Positions 50,686 through 63,165 of a DNA stretch of 64,000 nucleotides are shown piece by piece. Source of the DNA: Catellatospora sp. KI3 (lineage in GTDB: Bacteria; Actinomycetota; Actinomycetes; Mycobacteriales; Micromonosporaceae); contig NZ_JASAMB010000001.1 in NCBI RefSeq assembly GCF_029948125.1, forward strand, positions 620,001 to 684,000. Direction: 5' to 3'. Both the position numbers and the translations under genes were made by a program. Each line of letters starts with the position of its first letter. Within the stretch, counting starts at the first letter, position 1. The notes below the pieces were generated by a model, which was not told where the DNA came from, did not search any database, and saw only the letters and a list, made by a program, of their open reading frames with translations.

Positions 50686-51882
50686 CCCCGCACCCCAACC
50701 GGGCAGGGGGGCTGGGGCCGGGGCTGGGGTGGGGGGTGTTAGGCGGAGGGCGAGGGTGGCGGCGGCGGTGAGGAGGAGGGGGATGAGGAGGAAGGCGGTG
50801 TGCGGGCCTACCTGGTCGGCGACCAGGCCGAGGGCGAGCGGGCCCGCGCCGAAGCTGACCGCCATCGAGTACGACGCCACGCCCGCCGCCCGGTCCGCCT
50901 GCCCCGCCGCGGCTCCCAGCGCCAGCCCGATCGCCAGCGGGTAGTGCATCGCGTTGCCGAGCCCGAGCACCGCCAGCCCCGCGACCGCGACCACGGGCCC
51001 GGTGGCGCTCCAGAACAGGGCGAACCCGGCCAGGCTGACGGCCAGCGCGCACAGGTACAGCGGGATGGACCGCACCCGCAGCGCGATCCGCGCCCCGCCG
51101 AGCCGCCCGATGAACATGCCCGCGACCACGGCCGACATCACGGCGGTGGCCACGCCGGGCGACATCCCGGCCCGGTCGCGCAGGACCGAGGCGGCCCACA
51201 TGGACAGCACCACCTCGACCGCGCCGGTGAGCGTCATCATCGACCAGGCGAGCCAGTACGCGCGGGGCAGTGGGCGGCGGGGGGCGGTGTCGGCCGCCGG
51301 TGCGACCGCGGGGCCGCCGGCGACGCTGATCCGGCGCAGGTACGCCACCAGGGCGAGCAGCACGATGAGGCCGACCAGCAGGCCGAAGCCGGTACGCCAG
51401 CCGAGCCCGGCCCGCATGGTGGCGCCGACGGCCAGCGGGGCGAGCAGCCCGGCGGCGCAGCAGACGGCGTTGGCCTCGCTGATGGCGGCCGGTCCGGCGG
51501 GTCCGTGCCGGTCGGACAGTGCCGCCACGATGCCGCCGATCATGGCGATGCCGGCGACCGCGATGAGCGCGGTCAGCGCCAGGGTGACCGGGTACCGCGC
51601 CGGGAGGGTGACGAAGCCGAGCACGCCCAGCGCGATGACGCCCTGGCCGCCCCACAGCACGGCGCCGCGGCCGTACCGGCGGGAAAGGACCGGGTAGAGG
51701 GCGCCGCCGAGGACCGCGCCGACGGCGATGGCGGTGCTGTGCAGGCTGGCCGCGGCGGCGCTGGTGTGCTGCTCGTCGCGCAGCAGCGGCATGACCGGCC
51801 CGAAGCCGTAGTTGAAGTAGCCCCAGAGGCCCAGTTGGAGGTAGATCAACCAGGTCGCGAGATCACGATGAAGCCGGGGCAC
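50641..51882 (-). CDS. MFS transporter
   Basis: 413 residues from GTG 51882, about twelve membrane segments, with the family loop SRRYGRGAVLWGGQG between helices 2 and 3 and a matching one after the mid-protein linker (AADTAPRRPLPR). No substrate motif is recognised. The tail (LPGWGAGSVFAGEGYAVGEGE) is Gly-rich and is encoded in the stretch that overlaps the O-methyltransferase antisense; the true stop might once have been earlier. Confidence 0.88.
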   Translation of the reverse strand: MPRLHRDLATWLIYLQLGLWGYFNYGFGPVMPLLRDEQHTSAAAASLHSTAIAVGAVLGGALYPVLSRRYGRGAVLWGGQGVIALGVLGFVTLPARYPVTLALTALIAVAGIAMIGGIVAALSDRHGPAGPAAISEANAVCCAAGLLAPLAVGATMRAGLGWRTGFGLLVGLIVLLALVAYLRRISVAGGPAVAPAADTAPRRPLPRAYWLAWSMMTLTGAVEVVLSMWAASVLRDRAGMSPGVATAVMSAVVAGMFIGRLGGARIALRVRSIPLYLCALAVSLAGFALFWSATGPVVAVAGLAVLGLGNAMHYPLAIGLALGAAAGQADRAAGVASYSMAVSFGAGPLALGLVADQVGPHTAFLLIPLLLTAAATLALRLTPPTPAPAPAPLPGWGAGSVFAGEGYAVGEGE

Positions 51883-51942
51883 TGTACGAAGCTACGCTCC
51901 TTACACTGCCCCGGCGTCCGGGTGTAACCGAGCTAACGCCGG

Positions 51943-52704
51943 TCAGCGCACCGACTTGGCGAAGGTCCGCGACGAGACGATCAGCGCGATGACGGTCAGC
52001 GGCGTGAGGATGGCCAGCGCCTGCCATACCGAGTCGTCGCCGGGGTGGCCCGCGAACAGGGCGCGCACCCCGCTCACGGCCCAGCTGAACGGGTTGAAGT
52101 CGGCGAGGCGCTGCAGCCACGCGGGGCCCATCGCGATCGGCAGCAGGATGCCCGACAGCAGCATGATCGGCTGGATCAGCGTGTTGAGCAGGGGCGCCAT
52201 CGCGTCCTCGCTCTTGAGCGCCAGGCCCAGCGCGTACCCGAGCGAGGACAGCAGCAGGGCCATCAGGCCGACCAGCAGGAACGCCAGCACCGCGTCGCCG
52301 ACGGCGATGCGCAGCCCGAACGGGTACGACAGCAGCGTCACCAGCACGGCCTGGAACATCAGCTGCACCACGTCGCGCAGCGAGCGGCCCAGCAGCAGCG
52401 CGACCCGGCTGACCGGGGTGACCCGGTTGCGCTCGATCACGCCGGCGCGCAGCTCGGCGATGATGCCGAAGCCGGAGAAGGCGCTGAACAGCGCAACCAT
52501 GACCAGCATGCCCGGCACGAACAGCTGGTAGGTCTCGCCCTGGCTGAGCGGCCTGCCCTGGCCCAGCGCCTTGCTCATCAGCGGCGCGAACAGGAACAGG
52601 TAGAACAGCGGCTGGGTGATGCCGACGATGACCCACACCGGGTTGCGCAGCAGCAGCTGCATCTGCCGCTGGAACACCAGCCAGGTGTCACGGAGGAATT
52701 TCAT
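51943..52704 (-). CDS. ABC-2 type permease, DrrB-like
   Basis: 253 residues from ATG 52704. About six membrane helices (VIVGITQPLFYLFLFAPLM, LLLSSLGYALGLAL, LIQPIMLLSGILLPIAMG, and others), with FNPFSWAVSGVRALFAGHP near the end as in daunorubicin-resistance DrrB. It starts 2 bp after the stop of the ATPase gene, so the two are cotranslated. Typical role: drug or lipid export. Substrate unknown. Confidence 0.92.
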   Translation of the reverse strand: MKFLRDTWLVFQRQMQLLLRNPVWVIVGITQPLFYLFLFAPLMSKALGQGRPLSQGETYQLFVPGMLVMVALFSAFSGFGIIAELRAGVIERNRVTPVSRVALLLGRSLRDVVQLMFQAVLVTLLSYPFGLRIAVGDAVLAFLLVGLMALLLSSLGYALGLALKSEDAMAPLLNTLIQPIMLLSGILLPIAMGPAWLQRLADFNPFSWAVSGVRALFAGHPGDDSVWQALAILTPLTVIALIVSSRTFAKSVR

Positions 52705-52706
52705 GC

Positions 52707-53663
<957 letters not shown>

Positions 53664-53729
53664 GTTGCGCTCCAGAGTCGGGGGAACCGGTGGAGCGTAG
53701 GATCAGGGTCCGACACTAGTCAAGTTTGA

Positions 53730-54335
53730 TTATTCGGTTGCGAAATCGAAGCCGCCCTGCCAGCGGGCCGCCAGCTCCGGGGAGACGTATGGCGTCCCCG
53801 CCTCGATCTCGCCCGCCACCCGCTCGCACCAGGCGATCTCGCCCTCCGCCCGGGCGATGTCCAGCTCAAGCATCCAGCGCACATGGGTCGGCTTGTTGTC
53901 CGGCACCGCCCAGCCCGAGTCCAGCGCGGCCCGCTTGCCGTCGCTGTCGGCCCGCAGCCGCCGGGCCCGGTCGCGCAGCGCCGCCGCCACCTCCGCCCGG
54001 GGCAGCTGGATCATCAGCGAGAACGCCGCCAGAAACGGGTCCTCCCCGCCCTGCTGCCCCCACAGGTACGTCGTCAGCAGGTCGCGCAGCTGCTCGTGCC
54101 CCTTGTCGGTCACCTCGTAGCGGGTGCGCGCGGGGCGGGCGCCGACCTGCTCGCTGCCGACCTCGCGCAGCGCGCCCTCGTCGGCGAGCTTCTTCAACGC
54201 GTGATAGACCGATCCCGGCTGCACGTTGGCCCACCGGTCGGCATGCCAGCTGAGCAGCTCACGCCGCACGTCGTAACCGTGCACGGGCTGGAGCAGCCGG
54301 ACCACACCCAGGATCATCATCCGCGTCGTAGACAC
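53730..54335 (-). CDS. PadR-family transcriptional regulator
   Basis: 201 residues from GTG 54335 (VSTTRMMILGVVRLL); longer frames run into the family A repeat upstream and should be rejected. The winged helix (HGYDVRRELLSWHADRWANV, GSVYHALKKLADEGALREV, RTRYEVTDKGHEQLRDLL) is followed by a C-terminal helical region of the Vir_act_alpha_C type for dimerisation. PadR regulators commonly repress drug transporters directly downstream, which fits the DrrAB-like pair here. Confidence 0.92.
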   Translation of the reverse strand: MSTTRMMILGVVRLLQPVHGYDVRRELLSWHADRWANVQPGSVYHALKKLADEGALREVGSEQVGARPARTRYEVTDKGHEQLRDLLTTYLWGQQGGEDPFLAAFSLMIQLPRAEVAAALRDRARRLRADSDGKRAALDSGWAVPDNKPTHVRWMLELDIARAEGEIAWCERVAGEIEAGTPYVSPELAARWQGGFDFATE

Positions 54336-54410
54336 GCTCGCAAGTGTGCGACGCCGCGCCCGGCCCGACTCGCGCCGGGTCCGCGCGCCCGAGCCCACGC
54401 CCATCCGTGG

Positions 54411-54469
54411 GTTTCGGGGAAAGTGCAGGAATCTTGGGCCCCGTTCGCGCACTTTCCCCGAAACTGCAC
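54411..54469 (+). repeat. family A palindromic repeat, copy 4
   Basis: Arms GTTTCGGGGAAAGTGC and GCACTTTCCCCGAAACTGC with loop GGAATCTTGGGCCCC. It lies between the divergent padR and accA starts, the only copy not near a gene's 3' end. Confidence 0.9.
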
Positions 54470-54525
54470 GGACCACGCCCGCGCCCCGGAAGCACGCACG
54501 CCGGCGCAAGCACGCGCCGTACGGG

Positions 54526-54539
54526 TGAACGGTCGTTCA
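54526..54539. promoter_or_regulatory. TGAAC-N4-GTTCA palindrome upstream of accA, site 1
   Basis: TGAACGGTCGTTCA, a perfect 6-bp-arm palindrome with GT/TC centre, about 85 bp before the accA start. Same architecture as the site 22 bp before accD. Confidence 0.55.
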
Positions 54540-54560
54540 TGAGACTCGTCACAACGCGCC

Positions 54561-54574
54561 TCAACGGTCGTTAA
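54561..54574. promoter_or_regulatory. related half-degenerate site 2 upstream of accA
   Basis: TCAACGGTCGTTAA repeats the centre of site 1 (AACGGTCGTT, identical 10 bp) exactly 35 bp downstream, at 50 bp before the start. Confidence 0.45.
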
Positions 54575-54624
54575 TGATCAACTGCGCCGATAGACTCCGC
54601 CAAGGCCCGTCGGGGAGGACGATG

Positions 54625-56382
54625 ATGACGATGCTGTCCAAAGTGTTGATCGCCAACCGAGGCGAGATCGCCGTACGTGTGGCGCGCGCCTGCCGCGACG
54701 CGGGCCTGACCAGCGTCGCCGTCTACGCCGACGGGGACCGCGACGCCCTGCACGTCACCATCGCCGACGAGGCGTACGCCCTGGGCGGTGAGACGAGCGC
54801 CGACACGTACCTGCGCATCGACAAGCTCATCGACGTCGCCCGGCGCGCCGGCGCCGACGCCGTGCACCCGGGCTACGGCTTCCTGTCCGAGAACGCCGAC
54901 TTCGCCCAGGCCGTCCTCGACGCCGGGCTCACCTGGATCGGACCCTCGCCGCAGGCGATCCGCGACCTCGGCGACAAGGTCACCGCCCGGCACATCGCCC
55001 AGCGCGCCGGTGCCCCGCTGGTGCCCGGCACGCCCGAGCCGGTCAAGGGCGCCGACGAGATCGTCGCGTTCGCGCGCGAGAACGGCCTGCCGGTGGCCAT
55101 CAAGGCGGCCTTCGGCGGTGGCGGTCGCGGCCTCAAGGTCGCCCGCACGCTGGAGGAGATCCCGGACCTGTTCGACTCGGCGACCCGGGAGGCCGTGGCC
55201 GCGTTCGGCCGGGGCGAGTGCTTCGTCGAGCGGTACCTGGACAAGCCGCGCCACGTCGAGGCGCAGGTGCTGGCCGACCAGCACGGCAACGTGATCGTGG
55301 TGGGCACCCGCGACTGCTCGCTGCAGCGCCGCCACCAGAAGCTGGTCGAGGAGGCGCCCGCGCCGTTCCTGACCGACGCGCAGCGCGCGGCCATCCACGA
55401 CTCGGCCAAGGCGATCTGCCGCGAGGCGGGCTACCACGGCGCGGGCACGGTCGAGTACCTGGTCGGGGTGGACGGAACGATCTCGTTCCTGGAGGTCAAC
55501 ACCCGCCTTCAGGTCGAGCACCCGGTGACCGAGGAGACGTCGGGCATCGACCTGGTCCGCGAGCAGTTCCGCATCGCGGCCGGTGACAAGCTGCGCTTGG
55601 ACGCCGACCCGGCCCCGCGCGGCCACTCGATCGAGTTCCGGATCAACGGCGAGGACCCGGGCCGCAACTTCCTGCCCGCCCCCGGGGCGATCACGAAGAT
55701 GCACCTGCCGGCCGGTCCGGGCGTACGCGTGGACACCGGGTTCGGCACCGGCAGCGTGATCAGCGGCAACTTCGACTCGCTGCTCGCCAAGGTGATCATC
55801 ACCGGCGAGACCCGCACCGAGGCGCTGGAGCGCGCCCGCCGCGCCCTGGACGAGATGATCGTCGAGGGCATGGCCACCGCCCTCCCCTTCCACCGCGCCA
55901 TCGTGCGCGACCAGGCCTTCGTCGACTTCACCGTGCACACCCGGTGGATCGAGACCGAGTGGGACAACACCGTCCCCGCCTTCACCGGCGCCGCCGCGGC
56001 CGAGGGCGACGAGGGCGGCCGCCAGACCGTCGTGGTCGAGGTCGGCGGCAAGCGCCTGGAGGTCTCGCTGCCGGCCTCCTTCGGGGGTACGGCCGCAGCC
56101 GCGCCCGCCGCCGCGGGCCGCCCCGCCAAGCGGGCCGCCGGCAAGCGCGGCCCCAACGTCGCGGCCGGTGGGGACGCGCTGACGGCACCCATGCAGGGCA
56201 CCATCGTCAAGCTCGCCGTCGCCGACGGCGACACCGTGGCCGAGGGCGACACCGTCGTGGTCCTGGAGGCCATGAAGATGGAGCAGCCGCTCACCGCGCA
56301 CAAGGCGGGCGTGATCACCGGCCTGTCCGCCTCGGTCGGCGAGGTCGTCCAGTCCGGCACCACCCTGTGCGAGATCAAGTAA
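54625..56382 (+). CDS. acyl-CoA carboxylase alpha subunit (biotin carboxylase plus biotin carrier)
   Basis: 585 residues from ATG 54625, 6 nt after GGGGAGG; ATG 54622 and 54631 are also possible. Residues 1-450 are biotin carboxylase ([37 protein letters not shown] loop, [17 protein letters not shown]). A Pro/Ala-rich linker leads to the carrier domain with the biotinylated Lys in [10 protein letters not shown]. Together with beta (43.5 kb) and epsilon (46.1 kb) it makes malonyl- or methylmalonyl-CoA; BirA (41.5 kb) loads biotin. Confidence 0.95.
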   Translation: MTMLSKVLIANRGEIAVRVARACRDAGLTSVAVYADGDRDALHVTIADEAYALGGETSADTYLRIDKLIDVARRAGADAVHPGYGFLSENADFAQAVLDAGLTWIGPSPQAIRDLGDKVTARHIAQRAGAPLVPGTPEPVKGADEIVAFARENGLPVAIKAAFGGGGRGLKVARTLEEIPDLFDSATREAVAAFGRGECFVERYLDKPRHVEAQVLADQHGNVIVVGTRDCSLQRRHQKLVEEAPAPFLTDAQRAAIHDSAKAICREAGYHGAGTVEYLVGVDGTISFLEVNTRLQVEHPVTEETSGIDLVREQFRIAAGDKLRLDADPAPRGHSIEFRINGEDPGRNFLPAPGAITKMHLPAGPGVRVDTGFGTGSVISGNFDSLLAKVIITGETRTEALERARRALDEMIVEGMATALPFHRAIVRDQAFVDFTVHTRWIETEWDNTVPAFTGAAAAEGDEGGRQTVVVEVGGKRLEVSLPASFGGTAAAAPAAAGRPAKRAAGKRGPNVAAGGDALTAPMQGTIVKLAVADGDTVAEGDTVVVLEAMKMEQPLTAHKAGVITGLSASVGEVVQSGTTLCEIK

Positions 56383-56399
56383 CCGCCAAGACCAGCAGG

Positions 56400-56454
56400 G
56401 TTGCCGGGCAATCGGGCGTATCTTGACCCGTCATACGCCCGGTTGCCCGGCAAC
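56400..56454. terminator. 22-bp stem palindrome after accA (family F)
   Basis: GTTGCCGGGCAATCGGGCGT and its partner ACGCCCGGTTGCCCGGCAAC, 22-bp arms with one G-U type mismatch and an 11-nt loop, 17 nt after the accA stop and 23 nt before the convergent guaB1 stop. No T-run follows, so it would act as a U-less hairpin terminator; a mobile palindrome is the alternative. Confidence 0.75.
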
Positions 56455-56477
56455 TTGAGCGATCTTGGGTTCTTCGG

Positions 56478-59870
<3,393 letters not shown>

Positions 59871-59877
<7 letters not shown>

Positions 59878-61451
59878 GCCGCTGCCTCCCTCGCGGCTCG
59901 TGCCTGCTGCTGCTGTTGCTGCTGCTGATGGCCGGACTGGCCCGGTCCGGGGTCGGGACGGCGCGCGGACGGCACCGGGACGACCGCCTCCGGCTCGGTC
60001 CACGGCTGCTCTGCCGAGCCGTCCTCCGGCAGCACCCAGGTGTCCTTCGAGCCGCCGCCCTGGCTGGAGTTGACCACCAGTGCGCCCTCCGGCAGCGCGA
60101 CCCGGGTCAGGCCGCCCGGCAGCACCCGGACCCGCTGCCCGTCGTTGACCGCGAACGGCCGCAGGTCGACGTGGCGGGGGCGCAGCCGGTCCTCGATCAG
60201 CGTCGGCACCATCGACAGCTTCACCTCCCGCTGGGCGATCCAGCCGCGCGGGTCGAGCATGATCCGCTGCCGTACGTGGTCGAGCTGCTCCCCGGTGGCC
60301 TGCGAGCCGATCACGATGCCCGCGCCGCCGGAGCCGTCGACCGGCTTGAGCACCAGCTCGTCCAGCCTGCCCAGCACGTGGGTGCGCACGTCCGGGTCGT
60401 CCAGCCGGTACGTCTCCACGTTGGGCAGCAGCGGCTCCTCGCCGAGGTAGTACCGGATCAGGTCCGGCACGTACGTGTAGAGCAGCTTGTCGTCGGCGAC
60501 GCCGTTGCCGACCGCGTTGGCGATGGTCACCTTCCCGGCACGGGCGGCGTTGAGCAGGCCCGCGACGCCGAGCATCGAGTCGGCGCGGAAGTGCACGGGA
60601 TCCAGGAACTCGTCGTCGATCCGCCGGTAGATGACGTCGACGCGCTGCTCGCCGGCGGTGGTGCGCATCGACACCTCGTTGCCCGAGCACACCAGGTCGC
60701 GCCCCTCGACCAGCTCCACGCCCATCTCGCGGGCCAGCAGCGCGTGCTCGAAGTACGCCGAGTTGTGCACGCCGGGGGTCAGCACGACCACGGTCGGCTC
60801 GTCCACTCCGGCCGGTGCGGCCGCGCGCAGCGCCTGCAGGAGCATCCCAGGGTACGACTCCACCGGCCGCACCCGCGTCGCGGTGAACACCTCCGGCAGC
60901 ACGTGCGCCATGGCCCGCCGGTTCTCCATCACGTAGCTGACCCCGGACGGGGTCCGCACGTTGTCCTCCAGCACCCGGAACTCGCCCGCCTCGTCGCGGA
61001 TCAGGTCCACCCCGGCCACGTGCACCCGCACCCCGTTGGGCGGCACGATCCCGGCCGCCTCGCGGTGGTAGTGGGCGCTGGTCACGATGAGGCGCCGGGG
61101 CACGATCCCGTCGGCGAGGGCGCGGCCCTCGCCGTACACGTCGGCCAGGAAGGCCTCCAGCGCGCGGACCCGCTGCGCCACCCCGGCCTCGACCTGCCGC
61201 CACTGCTCGGCGGCGATGATGCGGGGCACGATGTCCAGCGGGAACGGCCGTTCGACGCCCTTGAGCGCGAAGGTGATGCCCTGGTCGAGGAAGGCGCGGG
61301 CCAGCACGTCGGCGCGCAGCCGCAGCTCGCCCCCGGCCAGCGGCCGCAGCGTGGCGTGCAGCGCCTCGTAGGTGGACCGGGGCAGGCCGGGCGTGCCGAA
61401 CATCTCGTCCCAACCGGGCCCGAGCGGGTAGTCCTCGAAAAGGTCCGCCAT
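59871..61451 (-). CDS. circularly permuted ATP-grasp type 2 protein (DUF404/407)
   Basis: 526 residues. The circularly permuted ATP-grasp core carries FALKGVERPFPLDIVPRII, the acidic GEFRVLEDNVRTPSGVSYVMENR, DDKLLYTYVPDLIRYYL and KPVDGSGGAGIVIGS. First gene of the ATP-grasp/alpha-E/transglutaminase operon, predicted to form an amide bond of an unknown peptide. The C-terminus ends in eight consecutive Gln (from a CAG/CAA run at 59906-59930) before a short tail. An inverted repeat (61491-61514) marks the promoter region. Confidence 0.93.
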
Positions 61452-61490
61452 GTCCCGACGCTACGCGGATCCCATTGCGTACACGTAAAC

Positions 61491-61514
61491 GATGTGAGCG
61501 ACGAGACTCACATC
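61491..61514. promoter_or_regulatory. inverted repeat upstream of the ATP-grasp operon
   Basis: GATGTGAG and CTCACATC, 8-bp perfect arms with an 8-nt spacer, 40 bp before the operon's start. The TGTGAG/CTCACA halves resemble CRP halves but the spacing is 10 between GTGA and TCAC, so CRP is unlikely; a dedicated regulator is possible. Confidence 0.5.
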
Positions 61515-61560
61515 CCTCTATATGGAACACGCCCGCCGCGCTCGCCCCTCCAAGATCGGT

Positions 61561-61620
61561 GCAGTTTCAGCGAAAGTGCACGAATCTTGGGCGACCTTCC
61601 AGCACTTTCCCCGAAACTGC
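61561..61620 (+). repeat. family A palindromic repeat, copy 6
   Basis: Left arm GCAGTTTCAGCGAAAGTGCA, right arm AGCACTTTCCCCGAAACTGC, loop CGAATCTTGGGCGACC. It is 9 nt beyond the stop of the minus-strand DUF234 ATPase. Left arm has drifted (AGC for GGG). Confidence 0.92.
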
Positions 61621-61629
61621 AGCCAACCC

Positions 61630-63099
61630 TCAGTCTCCCCGGTAGAGGCGGTCGATGTCGATCAGCTCCAGGTCGGGGCGGGTCTTCGCCCGCGCCAGGA
61701 GGTTCGGGGTGAAGCCGGAGCGGCTGAACAGCACTAGTCTCGGCGGATCGGTGACCTTCGCCGGCGGCACCAGGTCGCGCAGATGGTCCAGCCGTGCCAG
61801 TTCCGCGACGCCGACCGGACCGCCGCCGGACTTCGCCTCGCCGATCGCGGTCACCCGGTCGCGCTCGAACGCGTTCTCACTCAACGCGACCACGTCGAGC
61901 TCGTGGCCCTGCTGGTGCTCGCGGCACGAGATCGTCGCGGACCGCACCTGGTTGGCGAACCCGCCCCGGCTCGCATCGGCGGCGTAGACGAGTGTCCACT
62001 GCCGACACAGCTCCTCGAAGTGCGGTCCGTGGATCTTCGCGGCGACGGTGTCCCGCACCCCCGGCCAGATCCGGTCGCCGCCGAGCGCGGCGATGGCCGC
62101 CTCCCGCGGGCGGGTGACGAGCTGGTGAAAACGGATCAGGGGCTCGGCGATGCGGTACACAGGCCGCCTGGCCACCAGGGCGTCCTCGACCCGCTCGATC
62201 AGCCGGACCTCCTCCAGCACGGCGAGCGGGTGGGTCAGCGCGGCGTCCGAGCGGCTGAGCCTGCCGGCGATCTCACTGCGTCGGCAGGCGCCGCCCGCGA
62301 TCGCGTTCAGCACCGAGAAGTACAGCGTCTCGTCGACCAGTTCCGGCTGCTCATAGAGCAGCACGTTGCCTTCGCGGAACATCGCCGACAGCGGGTTGAG
62401 CAGGCCCCGGTGCACCCAGCCGTCGACATCGCCGTCGGCGATCAGCCCGCCGCTCATACCGACGTAGGCGGGGGTGCCGCCGACCAGCGAGTGCACCCGG
62501 AAGGCGGCGTCCGGGTCGTCGTCCAGGCGCCACAGCCGGGCCGCGCCCCGGAAGTCGAGCGGGGCCAGGTTCATCTCCAGGACGGCGCGGCCGCGCAGCG
62601 GTGCGGTGCCGACGAGCAGCTGCCGCATGGTGGTCATGGCACTGCCGCAGAGGATGAGGCGGGTGCGGCTGTCGCGCATGGCCCGGCTCATCGGGCTGAG
62701 CGCCGTCTGGATCAGCGAAGGCAGCGCGGGCTCGTCTGCGAGCAGGTACGGGAACTCGTCGAGCACCACCAGCGTCGGGCGGCCGTCGCGCTCGCCGAGT
62801 CGCAGCAGCGCGTCGATCGCCTCCTGCCAGGTGGCGAACCGCACCGGGTCCTCGGTGCCGGTGTAGGCGCGGTACGCCTCGCTCAATGCGCGCAGGTTCT
62901 CCTGGCCGTACAGCTGCGAGGCGGTGAACATGAAGCCGCCGGCAGCCAGGCTCAGCAGTTCGAGCATGAACGTCTTGCCCTGCCGGCGACGTCCGTAGAC
63001 CAGCCCCAACGAGGCGCCGAGCGCCGGGTTCAGCGCGAAATCGGCCAGCGCACGCCACTCCCGGTCACGGGCGAGCAGCTCCGCGGGCTTGTCCAGCAT
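61630..63099 (-). CDS. archaeal-type ATPase with DUF234 nuclease-like domain
   Basis: 489 residues from ATG 63099; an upstream in-frame GTG (63111) lies inside a 19-bp palindrome. P-loop GRRRQGKTFMLELLS, Walker B TLVVLDEFPYLLADEP, sensor ILCGSAMTTMRQLL, winged helix around 260-310 (GGACRRSEIAGRLSRSDAALTHPLAVL), and the C-terminal DUF234 region with a PD-(D/E)xK-like E-L-D-V-V and I-G-E-A-K. Such AAA proteins are common in archaea and actinobacteria, perhaps with a role in genome defence or toxin-like activity; not established. Confidence 0.9.
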   Translation of the reverse strand: MLDKPAELLARDREWRALADFALNPALGASLGLVYGRRRQGKTFMLELLSLAAGGFMFTASQLYGQENLRALSEAYRAYTGTEDPVRFATWQEAIDALLRLGERDGRPTLVVLDEFPYLLADEPALPSLIQTALSPMSRAMRDSRTRLILCGSAMTTMRQLLVGTAPLRGRAVLEMNLAPLDFRGAARLWRLDDDPDAAFRVHSLVGGTPAYVGMSGGLIADGDVDGWVHRGLLNPLSAMFREGNVLLYEQPELVDETLYFSVLNAIAGGACRRSEIAGRLSRSDAALTHPLAVLEEVRLIERVEDALVARRPVYRIAEPLIRFHQLVTRPREAAIAALGGDRIWPGVRDTVAAKIHGPHFEELCRQWTLVYAADASRGGFANQVRSATISCREHQQGHELDVVALSENAFERDRVTAIGEAKSGGGPVGVAELARLDHLRDLVPPAKVTDPPRLVLFSRSGFTPNLLARAKTRPDLELIDIDRLYRGD

Positions 63100-63108
63100 G
63101 CTCCGCTC

Positions 63109-63155
63109 CACTTCATCGAAACTCCAGCTATGGTAACTGGAGTTTCGATGAAGTG
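63109..63155. promoter_or_regulatory. 19-bp perfect inverted repeat before the DUF234 ATPase
   Basis: CACTTCATCGAAACTCCAG and CTGGAGTTTCGATGAAGTG around CTATGGTAA, ending 9 nt before ATG 63099. It could be an operator for autoregulation, a terminator for the upstream lpdA (stop at 63166), or a structured leader. Confidence 0.8.
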
Positions 63156-63165
63156 CGTGGCCGAC

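Noticed and set aside
53730-54509. Longer N-terminus for the PadR regulator
   Set aside because: The extra residues upstream of GTG 54335 are the translated family A repeat (VSGKVRERG...), also seen in false extensions next to other copies.
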